Shown in pieces: positions 1-5,651 of a stretch of 6,770 nucleotides of DNA. Position 1 is the stretch's first letter. Each line of letters starts with the position of its first letter. The notes beneath the pieces were generated by a model. The model did no database searches and was not told the DNA's origin. It was given only the letters and a program-made list of their open reading frames with translations. Source of the DNA: an uncultured Actinomyces sp. (GTDB lineage Bacteria > Actinomycetota > Actinomycetes > Actinomycetales > Actinomycetaceae); NCBI GenBank assembly GCA_902773415.1, contig CACYEE010000259.1, forward strand, positions 1 through 6,770, given 5' to 3'. The translations under genes and the position numbers were made by a program.

Positions 1-903
1 TTCGATGATGACTGCGGACCCCCATCGGGCCGAGTGCCGTTCGACGGCGGCGTCGATGGCCTTCTGGAGCGAGTCTTCGAGGTCGCGGTCGATGGTGAGC
101 TTGACCGAGGAGCCGTCGACGGCATCGACGTGCTCGTTCTTTCCGTTGGGAAGAACGGCGCTTCCGGCCATTTCGACGGTCGTCTTGCCGTCCTGTCCGC
201 GAAGCACGTCGTTGCAGGTGGCCTCGATTCCCATTTGCCCTTCGACACTTTCCCCTTCCTGGCCGGTCGAATAGCCGACATATCCGAGAATGTTTCCGGC
301 GACGGTCCCGTTCGGGTAGACGCGCTTGACAAAATGCTCGGGTTCGATTCCGGGGATGCGGAGCGCCTGGACTTCGCGCCATGTCTTGGGAGAGATGTCG
401 CGCTTGATGTACCGGAAGGTCGAGCGCTTGTCCTCGGGGCCTTCGCCCAGGAGCAGCCCTCCGAGTTCCGCCTCGTCGAGTTCGAGAATCGGCGCGAGCA
501 TCCTCGCGGCCTCTGCCGCGCCCGTGCCGAGCACGACCTTCGTGGCGTCCTTGCCTTCGCCCTGCATTTCGCTGTGGATGTAGGTGCCGACGAGCTTCTG
601 GTTGACGCCGACATTGTAGCGCTCGATCGAGGTTGCGAGGACCGCTCCGTTCGAGTCGAGGATATCGCCCCGTTTGCCTTGCAGGACATAGCTGCGGGTT
701 CTGAATTCGGAGGCGGTCTGCGCGAGCACCTCGGAGGTCGGTCCGACCTGGATGACGACGAGACGGGTCACGAGAACGAGAAACCCGACGAGCAGGAGGG
801 CGGCAAGGGATGTTCCACGCCGACGCGCGAGGGATCGTGCAGGATGTCGCTGGCGAAGCCCTCCCTCCCGGCGGGAAACGGAAACGAGCTTCTTCAGGGG
901 CAT
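1..903 (-). CDS. ftsI: Class B penicillin-binding protein, septal transpeptidase FtsI/PbpB (3' end outside window)
   Basis: Partial gene: the first 301 codons are visible and the frame is open to the left edge. The protein would cross-link septal peptidoglycan at the outer membrane face, working with FtsW and the FtsQLB-type complex. Visible parts are a basic cytoplasmic tail (about 1-30), one membrane segment (about 31-50), and the start of the PBP dimerisation domain with the hallmark RGDILDSNG (78-86). Further on come YPNGTVAGNILGYVG and the GIEATCNDVLRGQDG segment that ends the family's non-catalytic region. The window stops just where the transpeptidase domain should begin, so the SxxK, SxN and KTG motifs cannot be checked. 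The ATG at 903 overlaps the ftsL stop by one base (TAATG) and is preceded by AAGGAG. Its place after mraZ-rsmH-ftsL supports FtsI rather than another class B PBP. A SpoVD-like paralogue is less likely. Confidence 0.93.
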   Translation of the reverse strand, partial: MPLKKLVSVSRREGGLRQRHPARSLARRRGTSLAALLLVGFLVLVTRLVVIQVGPTSEVLAQTASEFRTRSYVLQGKRGDILDSNGAVLATSIERYNVGVNQKLVGTYIHSEMQGEGKDATKVVLGTGAAEAARMLAPILELDEAELGGLLLGEGPEDKRSTFRYIKRDISPKTWREVQALRIPGIEPEHFVKRVYPNGTVAGNILGYVGYSTGQEGESVEGQMGIEATCNDVLRGQDGKTTVEMAGSAVLPNGKNEHVDAVDGSSVKLTIDRDLEDSLQKAIDAAVERHSARWGSAVIIE

Positions 904-1298
904 TACTCTCCTTGCAGGTTGACGGTCTCCAGGATCGTTCCCTTTTCGAGGTCGATATGGCGAATCGAGGTTGCTGGAGCCAATCCTAGTTCCTCGGCCC
1001 GTTTGGTCAGTCCTTCCGGGCTGGAGAGTCGGAGAATCTCGTCCTCGAGCGTGGCTTCGATGGCTCGGGCTTCGTTGGTTTTTGTCTGGAGCGCGCTGAT
1101 TTCGAAGGCCGTGCGCACCATTGCGTTATTGACGATGAAGCTGGCCATCAGCGAGCCGAAGACGAGGAAGCCGCACAGCGCGACGACCGCGAAGAAGCCC
1201 CTTTTCGGCGCAGGGGCCGGCACGATCCGGAACGGCAACTCCTTTCTCGCGGCGGCGACGGCCTCGGAGCGTACGATTCGGGTTGCGGCGGCTTTCAT
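903..1298 (-). CDS. ftsL: FtsL-like single-pass cell division protein
   Basis: 131 residues. Topology is a basic cytoplasmic N-terminus (about 1-33), one strong membrane helix (about 34-56, GFFAVVALCGFLVFG onward), then a polar heptad-like segment (about 60-95). It ends with LSSPEGLTKRAEELGLAPA (about 91-109), the sequence style that closes the coiled coil in FtsL/DivIC-type proteins. The family links FtsQ and FtsB/DivIC and helps activate FtsWI at the septum. Identification rests on topology and position between rsmH and ftsI, because FtsL sequences diverge strongly. The start ATG (1298) overlaps the rsmH stop in an ATGA tetranucleotide, and AAGGAGGG lies in the end of rsmH, so translational coupling is likely. 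A septum-formation initiator (FtsB/DivIC) assignment cannot be excluded from sequence alone, but position favours FtsL. Confidence 0.8.
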   Translation of the reverse strand: MKAAATRIVRSEAVAAARKELPFRIVPAPAPKRGFFAVVALCGFLVFGSLMASFIVNNAMVRTAFEISALQTKTNEARAIEATLEDEILRLSSPEGLTKRAEELGLAPATSIRHIDLEKGTILETVNLQGE

Positions 1299-2281
1299 TG
1301 CGCCCGCCCTCCTTCTCGGATTCTCTGTGCGGCACGCAGACGCACCGAGGCGCTGCGGGGATTTTCTTCGACTTCCTGGGCGCTCGCCTTGACGGCGCCG
1401 CGGGTCAGGAGCCTGAGGTAGGGGTCGTGGCCGGCGAGCTCGACGGGCAGTCCGGCCGGCGTTGCGGAAGCCGCGCCTTCGGCCAGGGCTCGCTTGACGA
1501 TCTTGTCTTCGAGGGACTGGTACGACTCGACGGCGATCCGTCCCCCGACGCGGAGGGCGCCGATGGCTTCGACGATCGCCGTCTCGAGCACGTCGAGTTC
1601 CCTGTTGACCGCGATGCGCAGCGCCTGGAAGGTGCGTTTGGCGGGATTTCCGCCGGTGCGTCGTGCCGGGGCGGGAATGGAGTCGCGGACGATGGCGACG
1701 AGCTGGCCCGTCCGGGTCAGCGGCGTCTTGTCGCGTTCGCGGACGATGCCGCGCGCGATTCGCCGCGCGAAGCGTTCGTCGGCGTAGTCGTGCAGGATTC
1801 GCGCGATCTCGTCTTCGGAGGCGGTTGCGAGAATGTCTGCGGCGCTCGGCCCGGATTCGGCATCCATCCGCATGTCGAGCGGGGCGTCCTTCGCGTACGA
1901 GAAGCCGCGTTCGGCGTCGTCGAGCTGCAAGGAGGAGACGCCGAGGTCCATGAGAATCGCGTCGGCCTTCCCGTCGTGCCCGTATTCGCGGGCAACCTCG
2001 CCGACCGCGTCGTAGGTGGCCCTGACCGCGACGAAGCGGCCGGCGAAAGGAGCGAGGCGCTCGGAAGCGAGCGCGATTGCCTGGCGATCGCGGTCGATGC
2101 CGACAAGACGCGTTTCGGGGAAGGCGCGAAGGAAGGCTTCGGCGTGGCCGCCCATGCCGAGGGTGCAGTCCACGAGCAGCGCTCCGGGGGCTTGCAGGGC
2201 AGGGCCAAGGAGCTCGAGGCAGGCCTCGCGAAGAACGGGCACGTGCAGAGCGTCGCCTCCAGCTCGCGAATCCTCCCGCAT
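1295..2281 (-). CDS. rsmH: 16S rRNA (cytosine-1402-N4)-methyltransferase RsmH (MraW)
   Basis: 328 residues, normal length for the family. RsmH uses S-adenosylmethionine to methylate N4 of C1402 in 16S rRNA, at the ribosomal P site. Visible family signatures are HVPVL near the N-terminus (13-17), the SAM-binding loop LVDCTLGMGGH (36-46), GIDRD (61-65) ending strand 2, ILMDLGVSSLQLDD (109-122), GFSY and the PLDMRMD stretch (134-140). The near-invariant NPAKRTFQALRIAVN lies around 212-226. The C-terminus carries the usual S-A-S-V-R-L-R-A ending. The ATG at 2281 is preceded by AAAGGAGAGG at good spacing. The gene overlaps ftsL by 4 bases and sits 112 bases downstream of mraZ, the standard position. 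No key motif is missing. Confidence 0.97.
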   Translation of the reverse strand: MREDSRAGGDALHVPVLREACLELLGPALQAPGALLVDCTLGMGGHAEAFLRAFPETRLVGIDRDRQAIALASERLAPFAGRFVAVRATYDAVGEVAREYGHDGKADAILMDLGVSSLQLDDAERGFSYAKDAPLDMRMDAESGPSAADILATASEDEIARILHDYADERFARRIARGIVRERDKTPLTRTGQLVAIVRDSIPAPARRTGGNPAKRTFQALRIAVNRELDVLETAIVEAIGALRVGGRIAVESYQSLEDKIVKRALAEGAASATPAGLPVELAGHDPYLRLLTRGAVKASAQEVEENPRSASVRLRAAQRIREGGRAQ

Positions 2282-2393
2282 TCGCCTCTCCTTTGCGTTT
2301 CCCGCGGCTCTCCTCCGATCCGGGGGCTTCCTTTCCTCGCCACCCTGAAGCCGGGGAATTGCCTCAGCGTGACGAAGAAAGGCAGCCGCCGAA
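2282..2393 (-). other. mraZ-rsmH intergenic spacer with a 6-base inverted repeat
   Basis: The 112 bases between mraZ and rsmH hold no convincing gene. A perfect but short inverted repeat, GGCTTC (2325-2330) and GAAGCC (2347-2352), has a 16-base loop and no T-run after it. It is therefore a weak candidate for an mRNA structure rather than a terminator. The end of the spacer holds the rsmH ribosome binding site. I see no strong promoter here, so rsmH is probably transcribed from the mraZ promoter. Confidence 0.3.
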
Positions 2394-2825
2394 TCAGAAG
2401 AGCCCTTCGATGACTTCTTCTTCCCGTTCGGCGAATGCCGATTCCTGGTCTCCCAGGAAGGCGTTCCAAGCGCTCAGGTCCCAGATTTCGACTCTGGCGC
2501 CGACTCCGATGACGGCGAGCTCGCGGTCGAGCCCGGCGTACTTGCGAAGCTGCGCGGGAACGAGAATCCTGCCCTGCTTGTCGGGAACGTCGTCGACTGC
2601 GCCGGAGAGAAACACGCGCTGGTAGGCGCGGGCTTCCTTCGACGCGAGAGGTGCCTGGCGCATCCTTTCGTGCATCTGTTCGAATTCCGAAATCGGAAAG
2701 ACGTACAGGCAGTGCTCCTGGCCTCGCGTCATGACAAGTCCCCCCTGGAGCTGGTCACGAAACTTGGCGGGCAGGATGAAGCGTCCCTTGGCGTCAAGCT
2801 TCGGCTCGTACGTCCCGAGGAACAC
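2394..2825 (-). CDS. mraZ: Transcriptional regulator MraZ
   Basis: 143 residues from a GTG start. MraZ is a ring-forming DNA-binding protein that represses its own dcw operon by binding tandem repeats in its promoter. Both AbrB/SpoVT-like half-domains are complete. The first has FLGTYEPKLDAKGR (2-15) followed by a PAKFR segment. The second has DKQGRILVPAQLRKYAGL starting near residue 82. An ATG 14 codons upstream (2867) gives a longer frame, but the GTG at 2825 is preferred for three reasons. It restores the family's typical N-terminus, M/V-FLGTYE. It follows a strong AGGGAGGTGG ribosome binding site (2840-2831) at 5 bases. The upstream ATG lies inside the operator boxes. It is the first gene of the mra operon and is followed by rsmH. 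Confidence 0.96.
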   Translation of the reverse strand: MFLGTYEPKLDAKGRFILPAKFRDQLQGGLVMTRGQEHCLYVFPISEFEQMHERMRQAPLASKEARAYQRVFLSGAVDDVPDKQGRILVPAQLRKYAGLDRELAVIGVGARVEIWDLSAWNAFLGDQESAFAEREEEVIEGLF

Positions 2826-2830
2826 CCCGT

Positions 2831-2840
2831 CCACCTCCCT
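2831..2840 (-). promoter_or_regulatory. Ribosome binding site of mraZ
   Basis: AGGGAGGTGG on the minus strand, followed by ACGGG and the GTG at 2825. It is the only strong Shine-Dalgarno match in this leader and it decides the GTG start over the ATG at 2867. Confidence 0.75.
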
Positions 2841-2849
2841 TGCGACATC

Positions 2850-2875
2850 CCCCACTTTACTCCACATTCACCCAC
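2850..2875 (-). promoter_or_regulatory. MraZ operator: three GTGGRN boxes at 10-base period
   Basis: Read on the minus strand, three direct repeats lie upstream of mraZ: GTGGGT (2875-2870), GTGGAG (2865-2860) and GTGGGG (2855-2850). Their starts are exactly 10 bases apart, one helical turn. This is the arrangement known for MraZ binding boxes (tandem TGGGN-like repeats) in other bacteria, and it sits directly in front of mraZ. Autoregulation of the mraZ-rsmH-ftsL-ftsI operon is inferred from this. Confidence 0.85.
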
Positions 2876-2882
2876 TTGTGGA
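2854..2882 (-). promoter_or_regulatory. Candidate mraZ promoter embedded in the operator
   Basis: On the minus strand TCCACA (2882-2877; 4 of 6 match to TTGACA) is followed after 17 bases by TAAAGT (2859-2854; fits TANNNT). Transcription would start near 2847, leaving about 20 bases of leader including the ribosome binding site. All three MraZ boxes would cover the spacer, the -10 and the start point, which would explain repression by occlusion. The call rests on motif and spacing only. Confidence 0.45.
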
Positions 2883-2972
2883 GACGGCGAACAGCATGGC
2901 CCAACTATTCGACCGATACGGCGCCGCAAAGTCAGGTGGAGGAAGAATGTCACAAGGCAGGCGTTTCCGGGC
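2883..2972. other. Intergenic stretch between the DUF3040 terminator and the mraZ operator
   Basis: About 90 bases with no supported gene. They separate the terminator behind DUF3040 from the mraZ regulatory region. A second, upstream mraZ promoter could lie here, but no -35/-10 pair with good spacing is convincing. Confidence 0.3.
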
Positions 2973-3008
2973 ACAAAATAGCGCCCCGACCGCAATGGCC
3001 GAGGCGCT
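2973..3008 (-). terminator. Factor-independent terminator of the DUF3040 transcript
   Basis: In minus-strand RNA the arms 3008-2997 and 2991-2980 form a continuous 12-pair stem, ten Watson-Crick pairs plus two G-U wobbles, with the 5-base loop AUUGC. AUUUUGUG follows. In plus-strand RNA the two wobbles would be A-C mismatches and no U-run follows, so the structure is oriented for the minus strand. It begins 21 bases past the DUF3040 stop codon and insulates mraZ from upstream reading. Confidence 0.75.
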
Positions 3009-3029
3009 TCACCTCAGGAAACGGAAGCC

Positions 3030-3413
3030 TCAGTCCCCGCCTTGGCGCCGATTCCACTTCTCGGTCTGCCGATCCATGAAACTCCGGGCTCCGCCTTCGC
3101 CCGTTCCCTTCGCAATCCCGACGGACTCCACGGACACCTCGCCGATTCCGGTACCGACATACCAGAATCCCGCGAACATGACCGCAACCCCCGCAACGCC
3201 GACAACGACAAGATTCGCCGCGACCCCGGCAACGAGAACCCCGATGCCCGCAGCGGCAACGACCAGCCCGATGACAAGGTGGCGCAGCGAAAACTCGTGA
3301 CGACGCACGGAAACCGGCTCCGGCTCCATCGTTTTCGCAAAAGTCGGATCCTCGTCCGCAAGCTGAGCCTCGAGCTCCTCGAGCATCTGGCGCTCGTAGT
3401 CAGACAGGGCCAT
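3030..3413 (-). CDS. DUF3040 family small membrane protein
   Basis: 127 residues; function not known. The N-terminus fits the actinobacterial DUF3040 pattern LSxxExxxLxxxExxLxxEDPxFA, here LSDYERQMLEELEAQLADED with PTFA after it (3-26). A short basic stretch (RRHEFSLRH, 37-45) precedes two hydrophobic helices, about 46-63 and 67-86, followed by a cytoplasmic-looking charged tail of about 40 residues ending WNRRQGGD. The likely form is an inner membrane hairpin with both ends in the cytoplasm (inference). The start ATG follows AAGGAGGTG. The gene has its own terminator and a possible own promoter, so it looks monocistronic. DUF3040 genes next to mraZ are a recurrent actinobacterial arrangement, which hints at a role in envelope growth or division but does not prove one. 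Confidence 0.9.
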   Translation of the reverse strand: MALSDYERQMLEELEAQLADEDPTFAKTMEPEPVSVRRHEFSLRHLVIGLVVAAAGIGVLVAGVAANLVVVGVAGVAVMFAGFWYVGTGIGEVSVESVGIAKGTGEGGARSFMDRQTEKWNRRQGGD

Positions 3414-3439
3414 GACACCTCCTTGTTGTCCTACCTGCC

Positions 3440-3475
3440 ACTCTAGCGCCTCGGACCTCGCGACGAAAGAGGCGC
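3440..3475 (-). promoter_or_regulatory. Candidate DUF3040 promoter -10 with adjoining inverted repeat
   Basis: Between dinB and DUF3040 a perfect 7-base inverted repeat, GCGCCTC (3446-3452) and GAGGCGC (3469-3475), encloses 16 bases. On the minus strand it is followed at once by TAGAGT (3445-3440), which fits a TANNNT -10 element. A start near 3433 would leave about 20 bases of leader holding the ribosome binding site. No good -35 is visible. The repeat could be an operator overlapping the promoter or the end-hairpin of dinB. It lacks a following U-run, so a classical terminator is less likely. Confidence 0.35.
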
Positions 3476-3515
3476 GAACCCCATTCCTCTCGACGTGAAC
3501 AAACCGGCCCGGCCT

Positions 3516-4769
3516 TCATTTCCTTCCCGTCGCGTCGCCACGCCTGAGCGAACGCCGCCCCTCGGCTTCCAGCAGCGTCGCAGGCCCTGCCGCCCCGCGT
3601 CCGAACCTCGCACGCACCTCGTCGAGCGCGCTTTGGGCATCCGAGCGGCGCGAGTCGTCGCCCAGCGCAAGCTGCACGCCCTGCGAGGCGCGAACAAGGG
3701 ACGATGCCTTCACCCCCGCAAGCCGGACCCCGCCGGCAGGAACGGGCACCTTCGCGAACAGGCGCAGCGCACACCCGTAGATTTCGGCCGCAAGATCGGT
3801 CGGAACATCGAGCGAAAGCGACCGGGTCACCGTCGCGAAATCGGCAAAACGGACCTTGATCGACACCGTTGCGCATCGCAGGCCCGAACGCCGCAGCCTC
3901 GCGGCCACGTCGTCCGACTGGGCAAGCAGCGCCCTCTCGACATCGGACCTTCGCTCAAGGCAATCGAAGAAGGTATCCTCGGCCCCGATCGACTTCTCCT
4001 CCCTTTCGGTCACGACAGGCCGGGAATCGACACCCATCGCAAGCTCGTACAGATGGCTCCCGTGGGCCTGGCCAAGCAAACGCACCATCGCGTCCTCGCC
4101 GGCCCGGGCAATGTCGCCGACGGTGTCAAGGCCCTTGCGCTCAAGAAGGGCCCGCGTCTTTTCGCCAACGCCCCACATCGCCCCGACCGGCAGGACGTGA
4201 AGGAAATCGAGCGTCGCCGAGGCCGGTACGAGAAGAAGCCCGTCCGGCTTCGCATGCGCCGAAGCGATCTTCGCCACATGCTTTGTCGCGGCAATCCCCA
4301 CCGAGGACGGCACGCCGACCTCGCAGCGGATTCGCCTGCGCAGCATCCGCGCAATCTCAAGCGGACCGCCAAAGAGGCGGCGCGCCCCCGACACGTCGAG
4401 AAAGGCCTCGTCGACCGAGACCTGTTCGAGAACGGGGGTCACCGAGCCGAGAATCTCCATGATGCGGCGCGAAACCTCCCTGTATCGCCGCATCCGGGGA
4501 GCGACCATCACAAGCTGCGGGCATCGCCTGTACGCCTGGCCGACCGGCATCGCCGAATTCACCCCGAAGGCACGCGCCTCGTAGGACGCTGCGGACACGA
4601 CGCCCCGCTCCTTCCCGCCGACGGCGACAGGCAGGCCCGCAAGCTCCGGATTGTCCATCACCTCGACAGACGCAAAGAAGGCGTCCATGTCGACATGAAG
4701 GACGGGAGCGCCCGAATCGTCGCTTCCCCAGTTCCTTCGCGCGCTCGCCGAACGCGGTCCGCGGGACAT
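3516..4769 (-). CDS. dinB: DNA polymerase IV, Y-family translesion polymerase DinB
   Basis: 417 residues from the ATG at 4769. DinB copies past damaged template bases with low fidelity and no proofreading. Palm motifs are VDMDAFFASVE (26-36; metal ligand D27, steric-gate F32), SYEARAFGVNSAMP (62-75) and SVDEAFLD (118-125; catalytic D120 and E121). The thumb helix-hairpin-helix reads WGVGEKTRALLERKGL. The little-finger domain follows. QLALG (366-370) closely matches the clamp-binding QLVLG at the end of E. coli Pol IV, followed here by a further 47 residues. The frame extends 16 codons upstream to 4817, but the ATG at 4769 follows AAGGGAGGG closely and avoids overlapping the divergent gene, so it is preferred. 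Residues 1-21 are a poorly conserved extension. It lies upstream of DUF3040-mraZ on the same strand. No SOS-type operator is evident at its start. All catalytic residues are present. Confidence 0.96.
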   Translation of the reverse strand: MSRGPRSASARRNWGSDDSGAPVLHVDMDAFFASVEVMDNPELAGLPVAVGGKERGVVSAASYEARAFGVNSAMPVGQAYRRCPQLVMVAPRMRRYREVSRRIMEILGSVTPVLEQVSVDEAFLDVSGARRLFGGPLEIARMLRRRIRCEVGVPSSVGIAATKHVAKIASAHAKPDGLLLVPASATLDFLHVLPVGAMWGVGEKTRALLERKGLDTVGDIARAGEDAMVRLLGQAHGSHLYELAMGVDSRPVVTEREEKSIGAEDTFFDCLERRSDVERALLAQSDDVAARLRRSGLRCATVSIKVRFADFATVTRSLSLDVPTDLAAEIYGCALRLFAKVPVPAGGVRLAGVKASSLVRASQGVQLALGDDSRRSDAQSALDEVRARFGRGAAGPATLLEAEGRRSLRRGDATGRK

Positions 4770-4798
4770 CCGCCCTCCCTTCCCGATAGCATGGGAGC
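4763..4798 (+). promoter_or_regulatory. Candidate promoter for a leaderless mRNA of the SpeE-like gene
   Basis: GGGACA (4763-4768; 4 of 6 to TTGACA), an 18-base spacer and TAGCAT (4787-4792; fits TANNNT) end six bases before the GTG at 4799. This is the spacing expected if transcription starts on the GTG itself, as in the leaderless mRNAs common in actinobacteria. GGGAG (4793-4797) is too close to the GTG to act as a ribosome binding site. Only 29 bases separate this start from the divergent dinB start, so the -35 lies over the dinB start codon. Motif-based, not proven. Confidence 0.4.
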
Positions 4799-5638
4799 GT
4801 GACACGCCGCCACGCACGCCGCCAGACCCCCGACCTGCCCGAAGGGTCCGTACGGACAGACTATTGCATCGCCGAGGTTCATGCCGACCCCTCGCGTCCT
4901 TCGCTCGTTACCCTCTACCTCGACGGCGCAGAATCCTCCTGCCTTGACCTTGAGGACCCTGCCGCCCTCGAATTCGAGTACATGCAGCACATGGCCCTCG
5001 CCCTCGACGCCGTCTTCGGCCCCGGAACGCCTTTGCGGGTCCTCCACCTCGGCGGTGCCGGGTGCGCCCTGCCCCGGGCGCTTGACGCCGCGCGCCCCGG
5101 ATCGCGCCAGCTTGCCGTCGAAATCGACGCGAAGCTGGCCGAAGCCGTCCGCCGGTGGTTCGCGCTGCCGCCCTCCCCGCGCCTGCGCATCCGCGCCGGA
5201 GACGGCCGTCTCGCTCTCGACACGACGCAGGCGGCATGGGACGCGATCGTCCGCGACGCCTTCGCCAGCCGCGAAGTCCCGCTCCCGCTTGCAAGCCTCG
5301 AAGCCGCACGGCGAGCCCGCCAGGTGCTTGGAACCGACGGCGTCTACCTCGCAAACGCCGTCCTGTCGCCCTCCGCCGATACTCTTGGCCCCGACTTGCG
5401 CGCAATCTGCGACGCCTTCGAGCATGTCGCCGCGATTGCCGACCCGGCCGTTCTCGGCCGCAAGCGAGTCGGGAACGTTGTCATCGTCGCACGCGGAAGC
5501 GAGCTTCCCGTCGACGAGTTCGACCGCCTGGCCCGGCGCCTTCCCCTTCGCGCAACCGTCACCGCGGACGCCCGACTCCGGGCCCGCGCCAGCGGTTCGC
5601 AACCCGCACGCGACCGGCGCAACCGGTCCGAATCCTGA
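4799..5638 (+). CDS. Spermidine-synthase-like protein (Rossmann methyltransferase fold), actinobacterial type
   Basis: 279 residues, soluble, no membrane segment. The N-terminal beta region carries LYLDGAESSCLDLEDP (39-54) and LEFEYMQHM (57-65), the pattern of actinobacterial spermidine-synthase-like proteins. The Rossmann core follows: RVLHLGGAGCALPRAL (80-95), VEID (107-110), AGDGR (133-137) and WDAIVRDAFAS (147-157). A late DPAVLGRKRVGNVVIVA segment is also typical. True SpeE enzymes carry DSTDP where this protein has DAFAS, so the first Asp (D153) is kept and the second is lost. Polyamine synthesis is therefore doubtful, and the substrate is unknown. The Arg-rich last 25 residues are probably disordered. 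The GTG start has no proper ribosome binding site and may be leaderless. The gene diverges from dinB and converges on the PAC2 gene. Confidence 0.85.
   Translation: MTRRHARRQTPDLPEGSVRTDYCIAEVHADPSRPSLVTLYLDGAESSCLDLEDPAALEFEYMQHMALALDAVFGPGTPLRVLHLGGAGCALPRALDAARPGSRQLAVEIDAKLAEAVRRWFALPPSPRLRIRAGDGRLALDTTQAAWDAIVRDAFASREVPLPLASLEAARRARQVLGTDGVYLANAVLSPSADTLGPDLRAICDAFEHVAAIADPAVLGRKRVGNVVIVARGSELPVDEFDRLARRLPLRATVTADARLRARASGSQPARDRRNRSES
5612..5628 (+). repeat. Short hairpin at the 3' end of the SpeE-like gene
   Basis: GACCGG (5612-5617), a 5-base loop and CCGGTC (5623-5628) form a perfect 6-pair stem just before the stop codon. No U-run follows. Together with the palindrome inside the PAC2 end it could slow or end plus-strand transcription, but this is weak evidence. 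Confidence 0.3.
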
Positions 5639-5651
5639 CTCCGGCGCCGCG

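Noticed and set aside
34..1392. Long plus-strand open frame of 452 codons opposite ftsI and ftsL
   Set aside because: It mirrors the high-GC third-position bias of the real minus-strand genes, shows no recognisable domain, and the opposite strand encodes clear FtsI and FtsL.
1283..2413. Plus-strand open frame of 376 codons opposite rsmH
   Set aside because: Antisense shadow; RsmH signatures on the minus strand are unambiguous.
4745..4770. Possible SOS (LexA) box at the dinB start, around CGAACGCGGTCCG
   Set aside because: The second half does not match GTTCG and the site lies inside dinB coding sequence, so damage control by LexA is not supported here.
3495..4802. Plus-strand open frame of 435 codons opposite dinB
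   Set aside because: Antisense shadow rich in Arg, His and Pro with no family pattern; DinB motifs lie on the other strand.
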